Shown one piece after another: positions 54,712-63,671 of a stretch of 64,000 nucleotides of DNA. The notes under the pieces are model-generated. The model saw nothing but the letters and a program-made list of their open reading frames with translations. It had not been told where the DNA came from and did not search any database. How positions within the stretch are numbered: position 1 is the stretch's first letter; each line of letters starts with the position of its first letter. Made by a program: the position numbers and the translations under genes. Source of the stretch: Allosphingosinicella deserti (GTDB lineage: Bacteria > Pseudomonadota > Alphaproteobacteria > Sphingomonadales > Sphingomonadaceae); contig NZ_PXYI01000005.1 of the NCBI RefSeq assembly GCF_003012735.1, positions 62,001 to 126,000 on the forward strand, read 5' to 3'.

Positions 54712-55464
54712 TCACGCTTCCTTCGTGGCTACCGGGCGGAACTTCTTCAACGCCCCCCGCAAAGCGGCCCCGGCAGTGACGAGCGCGGCGAGGCCGAGAA
54801 GGAGCTTCTCGAGCACCGAGAGGCTCTCCGTGGCGTCCTCCAGCCGCTGCTGCCAGGTGAGCTCGACCGGGATCGCGAGCTGAACCGTGCGCAGAAGGTT
54901 TTCCTTGAGGCCGTCGGCGGACGGGATCACGGCATAGGCGCTGAGCCGCAGCGCATGGCGCGGTCCCTTCAGCGCGGTCACCTTCCACTCCCAGATCTGG
55001 CCTTCGCCGAGGAAGAGGTCCTTGGTCACCAGACCCGCCGGTTCGATCTTGAACCCGTCGCCGCTCAGCTGCGCGGCCATCCGGCGGCCGACTCGCGTCT
55101 TGAAGGTCTCGTCGGGCTCGCGGCCGAGCAGATCGCGGAGTCGGTCCTCACCGGTGCCGCCTGGCTGCGATCCCCGGCCGAGGACCAGCGCTACGGTCGC
55201 AGTCTCGCCGCGTCGCATCCGCTCGGGTTTCGAGATGGCGCCGACGCCTTGCTTGAGCGTCGCCCAAGCCTCCTCGAATGCGCGGCACTGGCTCGGCGTC
55301 ACCGTTTCTCCGACGACTTCGCAAAAGGCCGCTTGCTCCGGCGGGGCGCCCGCCGTGCCGCTGATCTCCACACCGGGATTCGACGTAGCCTCGTTGGGGG
55401 CGCCGCCGCACGCGCCGCAAAGCAGGGCAAGGCCCAGGGCCGCGTTTCGCATCGGAACCGTCAT
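54712..55464 (-). CDS. Lipoprotein with C-terminal membrane helix, unknown function
   Basis: A 250-residue product; start MTVPMRNAALGLALLCGAC at 55464, after GGAG, with lipobox CGAC (a second ATG at 55452 is possible). The middle is a beta-rich region (GETATVALVLGRGS, FKIEPAGLVTKDLFLGEGQIWEWKVTALKG, RTVQLAIPVELTW) and a C-terminal hydrophobic helix (EKLLLGLAALVTAGAALRGAL) is followed by a basic tail. So it is anchored at both ends. Family not recognised. Confidence 0.65.
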   Translation of the reverse strand: MTVPMRNAALGLALLCGACGGAPNEATSNPGVEISGTAGAPPEQAAFCEVVGETVTPSQCRAFEEAWATLKQGVGAISKPERMRRGETATVALVLGRGSQPGGTGEDRLRDLLGREPDETFKTRVGRRMAAQLSGDGFKIEPAGLVTKDLFLGEGQIWEWKVTALKGPRHALRLSAYAVIPSADGLKENLLRTVQLAIPVELTWQQRLEDATESLSVLEKLLLGLAALVTAGAALRGALKKFRPVATKEA

Positions 55465-55609
55465 CCTGCTCTCCACCCCAAGGGCTGCCTACCCAGTGTA
55501 CACCATGGCACGAAGGGTCTCCAGCGGCGCCGGTGCCGCGCCTTGAGTGGTCCTTGCGCGGGTGCGCCGAAAATCCGGCGCGAACGCTATTGCACGTTTA
55601 TGCGCCCTG

Positions 55610-55631
55610 ATGCATATACATGTTTATGCAT
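55610..55631. promoter_or_regulatory. Operator palindrome overlapping the ArsR-type gene start
   Basis: ATGCATA-N8-TATGCAT, perfect 7-nt arms over the first codons of the ArsR-type gene (ATG 55620 and 55626 lie inside it); a partial TTTATGC copy is at 55598-55604. Such a site allows the repressor to block its own transcription or start. Confidence 0.65.
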
Positions 55632-55964
55632 ATTGATTCGTTCCAAGTCCTGGCGGATCCCACCCGCCGTCACGTCGTCGACGCGCTCAGTCGCGGGGAG
55701 CGACAGGTCAACGATCTCGTGGCCGAGATCGGCATCCATCAATCGGGCGTGTCCCGGCACCTGCGTATCCTCAACGAAGCGGGCTTCGTGAGCGTCCGGG
55801 CGGACGGGCAGCGCCGCCTTTACGCCTTGAAGCCGGACCGCTTCCGCGAGATCGACGACTGGCTCGCCAAATATCGATCGCTCTGGGAGGCGCGGCTCGA
55901 CCGCTTCGGCGCCGCTCTGGAAGCGCGCCGGCAGAAACCTGAACAGACGAAGGAGAAAGAATGA
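55620..55964 (+). CDS. ArsR-family winged-helix regulator
   Basis: A 114-residue repressor: LADPTRRHVVDALSRGERQVNDLVAEIGIHQSGVSRHLRILNEAGFVSVRADGQRRLYAL is the ArsR HTH and wing. No Cys metal site is present, so it belongs to the non-metal group that often precedes SRPBCC genes. The start may be ATG 55620 or 55626; no Shine-Dalgarno sequence is seen, so the mRNA may be leaderless. It overlaps the SRPBCC gene by 4 nt (ATGA). Confidence 0.9.
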   Translation: MFMHIDSFQVLADPTRRHVVDALSRGERQVNDLVAEIGIHQSGVSRHLRILNEAGFVSVRADGQRRLYALKPDRFREIDDWLAKYRSLWEARLDRFGAALEARRQKPEQTKEKE

Positions 55965-56473
55965 TGACGGACACGATGGAATCCAGCCTCGTCGTGGAAC
56001 GGGCCTACGCAGCGGATGTCGAGGAGCTCTGGGCGCTCTGGACGACCAAGGACGGCTTCGAATCCTGGTGGGGCCCTGAGCAATTCCGTGCCGAAATCCA
56101 CACGATCGAAGCCCGGCTCGGTGGTACTGTGCATTACGACATGATCGCCGACACGCCCGAAGCGATCGCGGCGATGCAGGGAATGAATGCGCCGACCACG
56201 CAGCCCTGTCGGGGCGTGTTCAGCGAGTTCGCGCCGCACCGGCGGCTGGTCCTCACCCAGCTGATCGATTTCCTGCCGGGCGTCACGCCGTACGAAAGCA
56301 GAATCGCTGTCGACTTCCTGCCCGCCGGCGATGGCCGCGTGCGCATGGTGGTGACGCTGAGCCAGATGCACGATGCCGCGACCAGCGCGATGCAGCGCGA
56401 AGGCTTTACCAGCCAGCTCGGCAAACTGGACCGCCGCTATGGAAAAGGCGGGGTGCAGGGGGCCAGCGCATGA
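55961..56473 (+). CDS. SRPBCC (AHSA1-like) domain protein
   Basis: A 170-residue protein with AAGGAG just upstream. The fold is shown by VERAYAADVEELWALWTTKDGFESWWGPE, then TVHYDMIAD, FSEFAPHRRLVLTQLIDF and a C-terminal helix. These proteins bind hydrophobic ligands. The ArsR-SRPBCC pairing with overlap (ATGA at both ends) shows an operon with the regulator and DUF3237. Confidence 0.9.
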   Translation: MMTDTMESSLVVERAYAADVEELWALWTTKDGFESWWGPEQFRAEIHTIEARLGGTVHYDMIADTPEAIAAMQGMNAPTTQPCRGVFSEFAPHRRLVLTQLIDFLPGVTPYESRIAVDFLPAGDGRVRMVVTLSQMHDAATSAMQREGFTSQLGKLDRRYGKGGVQGASA

Positions 56474-57030
56474 TGGATACCGTCGATCGCAGAAGCGTGC
56501 TCGCGTCGGGCGCCCTGCTGGCGGCTGTCGGCCGGGCCGGAAACGCCGCCACCGCCGCACAGCCGCGTTTCGCCGCGCCGGCGCTCGTCCACGTCTTCAG
56601 CGTCACCGTGATGATCGGCGCGCCGCAGGAACTCGGCCTTGTTGACGGCGCCCGCAAGCGGGTGATCCCGATCACCGGCGGCACCATCCGCGGACCGCGG
56701 CTCACCGGGAAGGTGCTGCCCGGCGGTGCCGACTGGCAGACGATCCGGTCCGACGGAGTCGCCGACATCTGGGCGCGCTACACGCTCGAAGCCGAGGAAG
56801 GAGCGCTGATCTCGGTCACCAATCCCGGCTATCGGCGCGGCCCGGCCGAGGTGCTCGCCCGCATCGCCCGAGGCGAAACGGTCGACCCGGCGCTTTACTA
56901 TTTTCGGACCAGTCCGCGCTTCGAGGCGGCGGTGCCCGGGCCGCATGCCTGGCTTACTTCAAGCGTGTTCCTGTGCAGCGCCGCCCGCTACGCCGAGCGG
57001 GTCGAACTCGACATTTTCGAAGTGCAGTGA
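56470..57030 (+). CDS. DUF3237 family protein with Tat signal
   Basis: A 186-residue product overlapping the SRPBCC gene by 4 nt. The start MMDTVDRRSVLASGALLAAVG is a twin-arginine signal. The mature part has PITGGTIRGPRLTGKVLPGGADWQ, ADIWARYTLEAEEGALISVTNPGYRRGP and YYFRTSPRFEA, the DUF3237 pattern. It probably acts in the periplasm; function unknown. Confidence 0.85.
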   Translation: MMDTVDRRSVLASGALLAAVGRAGNAATAAQPRFAAPALVHVFSVTVMIGAPQELGLVDGARKRVIPITGGTIRGPRLTGKVLPGGADWQTIRSDGVADIWARYTLEAEEGALISVTNPGYRRGPAEVLARIARGETVDPALYYFRTSPRFEAAVPGPHAWLTSSVFLCSAARYAERVELDIFEVQ

Positions 57031-57316
57031 GCTGGCGCCGCTGCGTTCGTCAGGCCGTGGCAAGGACATGAAAGGGAACGCCCGGTGAGGGCGGTTCATG
57101 ATCGCCTCACGCCGCGGGAAACGATGGTCGGCATCCCGCTGGCACCGCCGCTCTGGTCCTTCACGGCGTTACTCGCCTACAAGGTCGCTTGTGGCGGCCT
57201 GCTCGCCGCGTCGACGGGTCGAGGCCGATCCGCTCGGCGCTGGCGATGGGACGCCCGGATCAGTGCATGTGATCGGCGGCTGAGCGGCCCGAGACCGCTT
57301 TCGCGGCGGGGGTGTG
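57031..57316. other. Intergenic region between the DUF3237 and PQQ-dehydrogenase genes
   Basis: About 285 bp with no supported gene. It should hold the promoter of the dehydrogenase; a GGCGGGGG ribosome site lies just before its start. Confidence 0.5.
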
Positions 57317-59440
57317 ATGGTGGGATGGAAGGCAGCGGCCGCGTCGCTGGTCATGGTCGTGGCAGGCGCAGTCGGGGCATCCGAGGCGCAGCGCGCCGAG
57401 GATCGGGATTGGCCGGTCTATGGCGGCAGCCCGGCCGGGGACCGCTATTCCACCCTCGACCAGATCAACACCGGCAACGTCGCCGGGCTTCGGGAAGTCT
57501 GGCGTTACGACACCGGCGGCGCGCGGCTGCAGTCGTCGCCGCTCGTCATCGACGGCATCCTCTACGGCGTCACGCCGGACCAAAGCGTGTTCGCGCTCGA
57601 CGCCGCGACCGGCCGCCGACTTTGGCAGCACGGCCCGACGGAACCCGGCGAGCAGCCGGTGCGCGGGCTGACCTTCTGGTCGGACGGGCAGGAGAGCCGG
57701 CTCTTCTCCAGCAACGGCGCTGCACTGATTGCGCTCGATCCCAGGACCGGGAAACCCATTCCCAGCTTCGGCAAAGACGGCCGAGTGGACCTGCGCGCCG
57801 GTCTCGGACGCGATCCCGAACACGTCGCTGCCTTCCTGACCACGCCTGGCATCGTCTATCGGGATCTCATCATCACCGGTTTCCGCACCTCCGAAAGCGC
57901 GCCCGCCGCGCCGGGTGCCGTGAGGGCTTACGACGTGCGCACCGGTGCCTTGCGCTGGACCTTCAACCTCATCCCGCGGCCGGGGGAGGCGGGTCACGAG
58001 ACCTGGCCCCGCGATGCCTGGAAAACGGCCGGCGGCGCCAATGCCTGGGCGGGCATGGCGCTCGATGTCCAGCGCGGCATCGTGTTCGTGCCGACCGGGT
58101 CGGCGGTGGACGATTTCTACGGCGGCGATCGCCCCGGCGACAATCTCTACGCCAACAGCCTGGTCGCGCTCGACGCCGCCACCGGCCGCCGCCTCTGGCA
58201 CTTCCAGGCCGTCCACCACGACATCCTCGACCGCGACTTCCCGTCGCCGCCGGTGCTGTTGACCGTGCAGCACCACGGCAGGCCGGTCGATGCGGTGGCG
58301 CAGCCGAGCAAGCAGGGTTTCGTCTTCCTGTTCGACCGGGTCACCGGCCAGCCGCTCTTCCCGATCGAGGAGCGGCCGGTGCCGGCGAGCGACGTGCCCG
58401 GCGAACGCGCCGCGCCGACCCAGCCCGTCCCGCTACGGCCCGCGCCTTTTGCGCGTCAGGCGATGACGGCCGACACATTGACCCGCCGGACCCCGCAGGC
58501 CCATGAAGCCGCGGCGCGGGAATTCGCCGGAATGCGCAGCGGCGGCCCGTTCATGCCGCTCGCGCTCGGCACGCAGACGATCGTCTTCCCCGGCTTCGAT
58601 GGCGGCGCCGAATGGGGCGGCTCGGCGGTCGATCGCCGCCGCGGCATCCTCTACGTCAACAGCAACGACATCGCTTGGACGGGCGGCCTCGCCGTGCCGA
58701 AGGCCACCGACGATCGTGGCGCCGGCCTCTATCAGGCGCAATGCGCCGCCTGCCACGGCGTCGCGCGCGAAGGCGCGCCGCCCGATTTCCCGCCGCTGAG
58801 CGACATCGGCGCACGCATGGACGCCGCGAAGGTCGCCACGATCATCAAGATTGGGCGCGGCCGCATGCCGGGCTTTCCGCAAATCTCCGCCGCCGACCGC
58901 CGCACCATCGCCGATTACCTGATCGCCGGCGAGGGCAAGGAAGTGCGCGGTCCCGCCCGGGCGGAAGGCGACGCCGCCCGCTATGTCTTCACCGGCTACC
59001 GCAAGTTCCTCGACCCCGACGGCTATCCCGCGGTGGCGCCGCCCTGGGGCACGCTCAATGCGATCGATCTCAACAGCGGCGAGTATCTCTGGAAGATCCC
59101 GCTCGGCGAATATCCCGAGCTCGCCGCGCGCGGCGTGGCGGACACCGGCAGCGAGAATTACGGCGGTCCGATCGTCACCGCCGGCGGCTTGCTGTTCATC
59201 GGCGCGACGATTTACGACCGCAAGTTCCGGGCGTTCGACGCGCGCAACGGCCGCCTGCTCTGGCAGACGATCCTGCCTTATGGCGGCGTCGCCACCCCGA
59301 TCACCTTTGCCGTCCGTGGCCGCCAATATGTCGTCATCGCCACCAGCGGCGGCCGCGACCCGAAAGGGCCCCAAGGCTCCGCCTATGTTGCGTTCGCGCT
59401 GCCCGAGCGGGCAGGCGGTGGAGGACAGGCGGGACCGTGA
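57317..59440 (+). CDS. PQQ-dependent dehydrogenase with internal cytochrome c domain
   Basis: A 707-residue exported quinoprotein; ATG 57317 (a GTG one codon earlier is possible). After a signal peptide it shows the eight-blade propeller of PQQ alcohol/glucose dehydrogenases: DWPVYGGSPAGDRYSTLDQIN, VWRYDTGGARLQSSPLVIDG, FHAxxHDILDRDFPSPP. A cytochrome c domain is inserted near residues 465-560 (CAACH at 476-480, Met ligand in GRGRMPGF). It oxidises a sugar or alcohol in the periplasm and passes electrons to the heme and on to quinone. Substrate not determined. Confidence 0.93.
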   Translation: MVGWKAAAASLVMVVAGAVGASEAQRAEDRDWPVYGGSPAGDRYSTLDQINTGNVAGLREVWRYDTGGARLQSSPLVIDGILYGVTPDQSVFALDAATGRRLWQHGPTEPGEQPVRGLTFWSDGQESRLFSSNGAALIALDPRTGKPIPSFGKDGRVDLRAGLGRDPEHVAAFLTTPGIVYRDLIITGFRTSESAPAAPGAVRAYDVRTGALRWTFNLIPRPGEAGHETWPRDAWKTAGGANAWAGMALDVQRGIVFVPTGSAVDDFYGGDRPGDNLYANSLVALDAATGRRLWHFQAVHHDILDRDFPSPPVLLTVQHHGRPVDAVAQPSKQGFVFLFDRVTGQPLFPIEERPVPASDVPGERAAPTQPVPLRPAPFARQAMTADTLTRRTPQAHEAAAREFAGMRSGGPFMPLALGTQTIVFPGFDGGAEWGGSAVDRRRGILYVNSNDIAWTGGLAVPKATDDRGAGLYQAQCAACHGVAREGAPPDFPPLSDIGARMDAAKVATIIKIGRGRMPGFPQISAADRRTIADYLIAGEGKEVRGPARAEGDAARYVFTGYRKFLDPDGYPAVAPPWGTLNAIDLNSGEYLWKIPLGEYPELAARGVADTGSENYGGPIVTAGGLLFIGATIYDRKFRAFDARNGRLLWQTILPYGGVATPITFAVRGRQYVVIATSGGRDPKGPQGSAYVAFALPERAGGGGQAGP

Positions 59441-59539
59441 AAGCGTCCGTCCACGACTTCATGCCGGCTCGAGGGTGGCCCGTCCTCACGTCTTTGCACC
59501 TCAGATTGCACGGAGGCCCTCGGCTGGAACGCCGCTGGA

Positions 59540-60328
59540 TCAGCCCCGCTCCGGAGCGCCGAGCTCCGCGCTGATCGCCCGCGCCGCTTTGGCGACCATC
59601 GCTGCGAGTTCCGCGCGCCACGCGTCGGTCGGCGCCTCGACGATGCTCGACACGCTGATCGCCGCGACGATGGCGCCGCTCGCGGCGCGGACCGGCGCGC
59701 CGACGCAGTGCACGCTGGCCTCGAACTCGGCGCTGTCGAACGTCGTCTGCCGCACCGCGCAGCGTCGCAGGGTCTCGCGCCAGGCGTCGAACCCGTCCGG
59801 CCCGCGTTCCGCCTCGAAGCGGCGGCGCAGCTCCGCATCGCCCATGTCGAGCATCAGCGCCTTGCCGAGCGAGGTCCGGGTCATCGGCCGGGTTTCGCCG
59901 ACGATCGACCGCAGCGCGAGCCGGCGACGGCCATGGACCATGTGGACGTAGCGCACGCGGCCCTCATCCTCGATCGCGAGGTGGACCGATTCCAGCGTCG
60001 CGTCGGCAAGCGCATCGAGATGTGGCCGGGCGACGGTGATGAGGTCGATCTGGCGATCGGCTTCCTGCGCGAGTTTGAGCAGAGCGGGGCCGAGGGTCAG
60101 GCCCGCGGCGCCGCGGGTCAGAAAGCCGCGGTCGGCGAGCGTGCGACACAGGCGGCGCGAGATTTCCGGGCCGAGGCCGGTGGTGGCGCAGACCTCGGCG
60201 ATCGAGCCGCGGCCGCCGGCAATCGTCTCGAGCACGTCGAGCCCGCGCAGCAGGGTCTGTGTTCCGCTGGGCTGGGCGAGCTTGCCCGATGCCCTGCCTT
60301 TCGTCTGGATCGCGGTACCATCGTCCAC
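59540..60328 (-). CDS. IclR family transcriptional regulator
   Basis: A 262-residue regulator starting at GTG 60328 (after GGAGGGA). The HTH is GSIAEVCATTGLGPEISRRLCRTLADRGFLTR and the effector domain has RPHLDALADATLESVHLAIED, GKALMLDMGD and ASVHCVGAPVRAASGAIVAAISVSS. The upstream frame is Arg/Ser-rich and unsupported. It is convergent with the PQQ dehydrogenase gene; its target is unknown. Confidence 0.92.
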   Translation of the reverse strand: MDDGTAIQTKGRASGKLAQPSGTQTLLRGLDVLETIAGGRGSIAEVCATTGLGPEISRRLCRTLADRGFLTRGAAGLTLGPALLKLAQEADRQIDLITVARPHLDALADATLESVHLAIEDEGRVRYVHMVHGRRRLALRSIVGETRPMTRTSLGKALMLDMGDAELRRRFEAERGPDGFDAWRETLRRCAVRQTTFDSAEFEASVHCVGAPVRAASGAIVAAISVSSIVEAPTDAWRAELAAMVAKAARAISAELGAPERG

Positions 60329-60542
60329 CCTGGTCCCTCCACGCCGGCAGAAGCCGCCATCGCTAGATGGCAGGCCGCGGCGCGAAAGACAAAGGGACAA
60401 ATCGCGGCGGTGATCAGCAGCGTCGGCGGATCCGAGCGGTCGATAAGGCTGATCAGAGGCGACAGCCCTGGCGTCGAGTCCGCCTGTCCGCACCCACCCG
60501 CAACCCACCCCTTGCCAGGGAGGGGAGCTCGTCGAGCCCTTC

Positions 60543-63500
60543 CTAGCCGCGGTCGCAGCGGACGCCGATGCTGCGCAGGGCGTCGGCCAGTCTGGCGCCA
60601 TTATAGGGCTTGCCGATCACACCGGTGCAGCGATCGGCCGCAAAGTGGTCGCGCAACGCCGCTTCGCCGTCGGCGGCTGTGATCAGGATCGGCAGATCGA
60701 TGTGGAGCGCGCGGATTTCGGCGGTAAGGGCATCGCCGCTGCGATCGGGCAGTTGCTGATCGATCAGCACGACGTCGTAGCGGCCCTGTGCGGAGCGGAT
60801 CTTGCCGAGCGCCTCGCCGGCATTGGCGGCTTCCTCGGCGGCATAGCCGGCGGCGGTCAGCGCCTCCATCGCCAGCAGGCGCACGGTCGGCTCGGCCTCC
60901 ACCACCAGCACCCGCCCGGTGCGGCCGTGGTCGAGCATGTCGCGCACCTTCTGGGACAAGGCCGCATAGGTGAACGGCTTGGCGATCATCTCGACCCCAG
61001 GGTCCAGCCGGCCGCCATGGACGATCGCGTCGCGCGTATAGCCGGACGTGTAGAGCACCTTGAGATCCGGCTCGCGCCCGCGCGCGATCTCGACCAGCTC
61101 GCGGCCGGACATTGCCGGCATGACGACGTCGGTGAACAACAGGTCGACCGGCCGCTCCTGCCGCTCCAGCAGACGCAGCGCCGACGGACCGTCATGGGCT
61201 TCGAGCACCCGGTAGCCGAGCTCGCGCAGGCATTCGACCGTATAGGCGCGGACATCGTCGTCATCCTCGACCACCAGGATCGTCTCGGCTTCGCGGCTGA
61301 CCTCGAGCCCGCTGGTCAGCGACGGCTCGTCGGCAACACCGGCATCGTTCATCAGCCGCGGCAGGTAGATCTTGACCGTGGTGCCTTGGCCGAGCTCGGA
61401 ATAGATCTTCACGTGCCCGCCCGACTGCTTGACGAAGCCGTAGACCATCGAGAGGCCGAGGCCGGTGCCCTTGCCGACCTCCTTGGTGGTGAAGAAGGGC
61501 TCGAACACGCGATCGATGGTCTCGCGCGTCATGCCCTCGCCGGTGTCGGTCACGGCGATCACGACATATTGGCCGGGCGCGACCTCGGCATGCTGGGCGC
61601 TATATTCCTCGTCGAGCCGGGCATTGGTGGTCTCGATGGTGAGCTGACCCCCGTCCGGCATCGCGTCGCGGGCGTTGACGGCAAGGTTCAGGACCGCGCT
61701 TTCCAGCTGATTGGGATCGGCCTCGACGCGCCAAAGGCCGGGCGAGGTGACGATCTCCAGCTGGACGATCTCGCCGAGCGCGCGGTTGAGAAGATCGGAC
61801 ATGCCGATGACCAGCTTGTCGACATCGAGCGGCTTGGGCGCGAGCGGCTGGCGGCGCGAGAAAGCGAGCAGGCGCTGGGTCAGCGAGGCCGCGCGTTCGG
61901 CGCCCTTCATCGCGTTGTCGAGGGCGCGGCGGGCGCGCGGATCGGGCGCGCCGGCGGCGTCGAGCGCGCGCCTGGCCATGTCGATATTGCCGGTGACCAC
62001 GGTCAGCAGATTGTTGAAATCGTGGGCGATGCCGCCGGTCAGTTGGCCGACGCTCTCCATCTTCTGACTCTGGCGGAGCGCCTCCTGGGCGCGGGCAAGC
62101 TCCTCCGCAGCCTGCTTCTCGGCCTCGATGTCGCGGGCGACGGCATGGATGAACTGCGCATCCGGCACCGCCGTCCACGACAGCCAGGCGTAGGAACCGT
62201 CCCGACGCCGGTAGCGATTTTCGAACCTGAGGGTGGTCAGGCCCTCGGAGAGGCGTCCGGCTTCGGCGAGCGTCGCCGCCTGGTCGTCGGGGTGGACCAG
62301 ATCGAGGAAGGAGCGCCCGAGCAGCTCGTCTTCCGCCCAGCCGAGCAAGGTGGTCCAGGCCGGATTGACCGCGGAGATGGTCGCATCGAAGCTCGCCACC
62401 AGCATCAGATCGGTCGACAGCCGCCACATCCGGTCGCGATCAGCGGTGCGCTCCTCGACGCGCTGCTCGAGCGTCTCGGTCATCGTCCGCAGGGCATCGC
62501 GGGTGACCCGGAGATCGTGAATGTCGGTGCAGGTGCCGTACCAGCGGGTGATCCCGCCGGCGGCGTCGCGCACCGGCTGGGCGCGGCCGAGCACCCAGCG
62601 ATAGGCGCCCGAGCGGTGCCGCAGGCGATATTCGATATGATAGGGTTCGCCGGTCCGGAGCGAATGCTGCCACACCGCCCAGGCGCGGTCCTGATCGTCG
62701 GGGTGGAAGATGCCGTTCCAGCCGTCGCCCTCGGTGGTGCCGTCGGGAACGCCGGTATATTCGTACCAGCGGCTGTTGAAATAATCGTGATAGCCGTCCG
62801 GCCGTGTCGACCAGATCATCTGATCGATCGAATCGGCGACCGCCTGCAGCCGCGCCTCGCTTTCCTTGAGCGCGGTCTCGATCGCCTTGCGCTCGCTGAG
62901 ATCGAACATCGCACCGATCATTCGGCAGGCCTTGCCGGCCGCATTGCGCAGCACGGCGCCGCGGTCGAGGATATCGGCATAGCTGCCGTCGGCGCGGCGG
63001 AAACGGTATTCGCCGCTCCAGGTGTCGGCGGCGCCGTCGATCACCTGGTGGATGCCCTCGACCACCCGGGCGCGATCGTCGGGGTGGATCATCTCCTTCC
63101 ACCAGCCTCCACGCGTTCCGACCGCGTCCGCCGCATAGCCGAACAGGGTCTCCACCGCCTCGTTCCAGCGGACATGATCGGTGGCGAGATCCCAATCCCA
63201 GATCGCGTCGTTGGTCGCCTGCGCGACCAGGCGGTAGCGATCCTCCGCTTCGTCGATCGCGGCATCCCGGGCGCGCTCGGCAGCGACGTTGCGTGCCTCG
63301 ATGATCGTGCCGATCGGCTCGCCGGCATCGTTCCGGATCGGCGAGGCGGTGAACGCGACCGGGTAGAAGCTGCCGTCCTTGTGAACGAAGATCTCCTCCC
63401 CCTGAGTCCGGTTGCGTTCCGGAAAGGCGCGGTCGATCGGGCAGTCCTCGATCGGGTACGGGCGCCCATCGGGATGCAGGTAGTGGACAACCTCGTGGAG

Positions 63501-63671
63501 CGTGCGGCCCTTGACCTCGGCAAGCGCATAGCCGGTCAGCGCCTCGGCGGCCCGGTTCATGAACACGCATTCCTGCCGCTCGTCCATGACGAACAAGGCC
63601 ATCTGGGTATTGTCGATGATCGCATCGAGGTGTCGGGACGGATCGAGCAGGCGGGAAGGCTGGGCGAGCAT
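60543..63671 (-). CDS. Hybrid sensor histidine kinase with four PAS domains and two receiver domains
   Basis: A 1042-residue protein: four PAS/PAC domains (about 15-135, 145-262, 270-388, 415-520), HisKA with phospho-His H550 in GGIAHDFNNLLT, HATPase (NLAVNARDAMPDGG, DTGEGM, GKGTGLGLS), receiver 1 (about 795-910; VVEDDDDVRAY, LLFTDVVMP, Lys in IAKPFTY) and receiver 2 (about 920-1035; VVEAEPTVRLL, VVLIDQQLPDRSG, GKPYNG). Receiver 2 has E-A-E where the acidic pair is usually D/E-D. There is no membrane helix, so it senses in the cytosol. It has no paired regulator next to it. Confidence 0.95.
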   Translation of the reverse strand: MLAQPSRLLDPSRHLDAIIDNTQMALFVMDERQECVFMNRAAEALTGYALAEVKGRTLHEVVHYLHPDGRPYPIEDCPIDRAFPERNRTQGEEIFVHKDGSFYPVAFTASPIRNDAGEPIGTIIEARNVAAERARDAAIDEAEDRYRLVAQATNDAIWDWDLATDHVRWNEAVETLFGYAADAVGTRGGWWKEMIHPDDRARVVEGIHQVIDGAADTWSGEYRFRRADGSYADILDRGAVLRNAAGKACRMIGAMFDLSERKAIETALKESEARLQAVADSIDQMIWSTRPDGYHDYFNSRWYEYTGVPDGTTEGDGWNGIFHPDDQDRAWAVWQHSLRTGEPYHIEYRLRHRSGAYRWVLGRAQPVRDAAGGITRWYGTCTDIHDLRVTRDALRTMTETLEQRVEERTADRDRMWRLSTDLMLVASFDATISAVNPAWTTLLGWAEDELLGRSFLDLVHPDDQAATLAEAGRLSEGLTTLRFENRYRRRDGSYAWLSWTAVPDAQFIHAVARDIEAEKQAAEELARAQEALRQSQKMESVGQLTGGIAHDFNNLLTVVTGNIDMARRALDAAGAPDPRARRALDNAMKGAERAASLTQRLLAFSRRQPLAPKPLDVDKLVIGMSDLLNRALGEIVQLEIVTSPGLWRVEADPNQLESAVLNLAVNARDAMPDGGQLTIETTNARLDEEYSAQHAEVAPGQYVVIAVTDTGEGMTRETIDRVFEPFFTTKEVGKGTGLGLSMVYGFVKQSGGHVKIYSELGQGTTVKIYLPRLMNDAGVADEPSLTSGLEVSREAETILVVEDDDDVRAYTVECLRELGYRVLEAHDGPSALRLLERQERPVDLLFTDVVMPAMSGRELVEIARGREPDLKVLYTSGYTRDAIVHGGRLDPGVEMIAKPFTYAALSQKVRDMLDHGRTGRVLVVEAEPTVRLLAMEALTAAGYAAEEAANAGEALGKIRSAQGRYDVVLIDQQLPDRSGDALTAEIRALHIDLPILITAADGEAALRDHFAADRCTGVIGKPYNGARLADALRSIGVRCDRG

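Noticed and set aside
57085-58506. A 473-codon frame running from the intergenic region into the PQQ dehydrogenase
   Set aside because: It is Arg-rich, out of frame with the enzyme and has no domain; the dehydrogenase frame has all the signatures.
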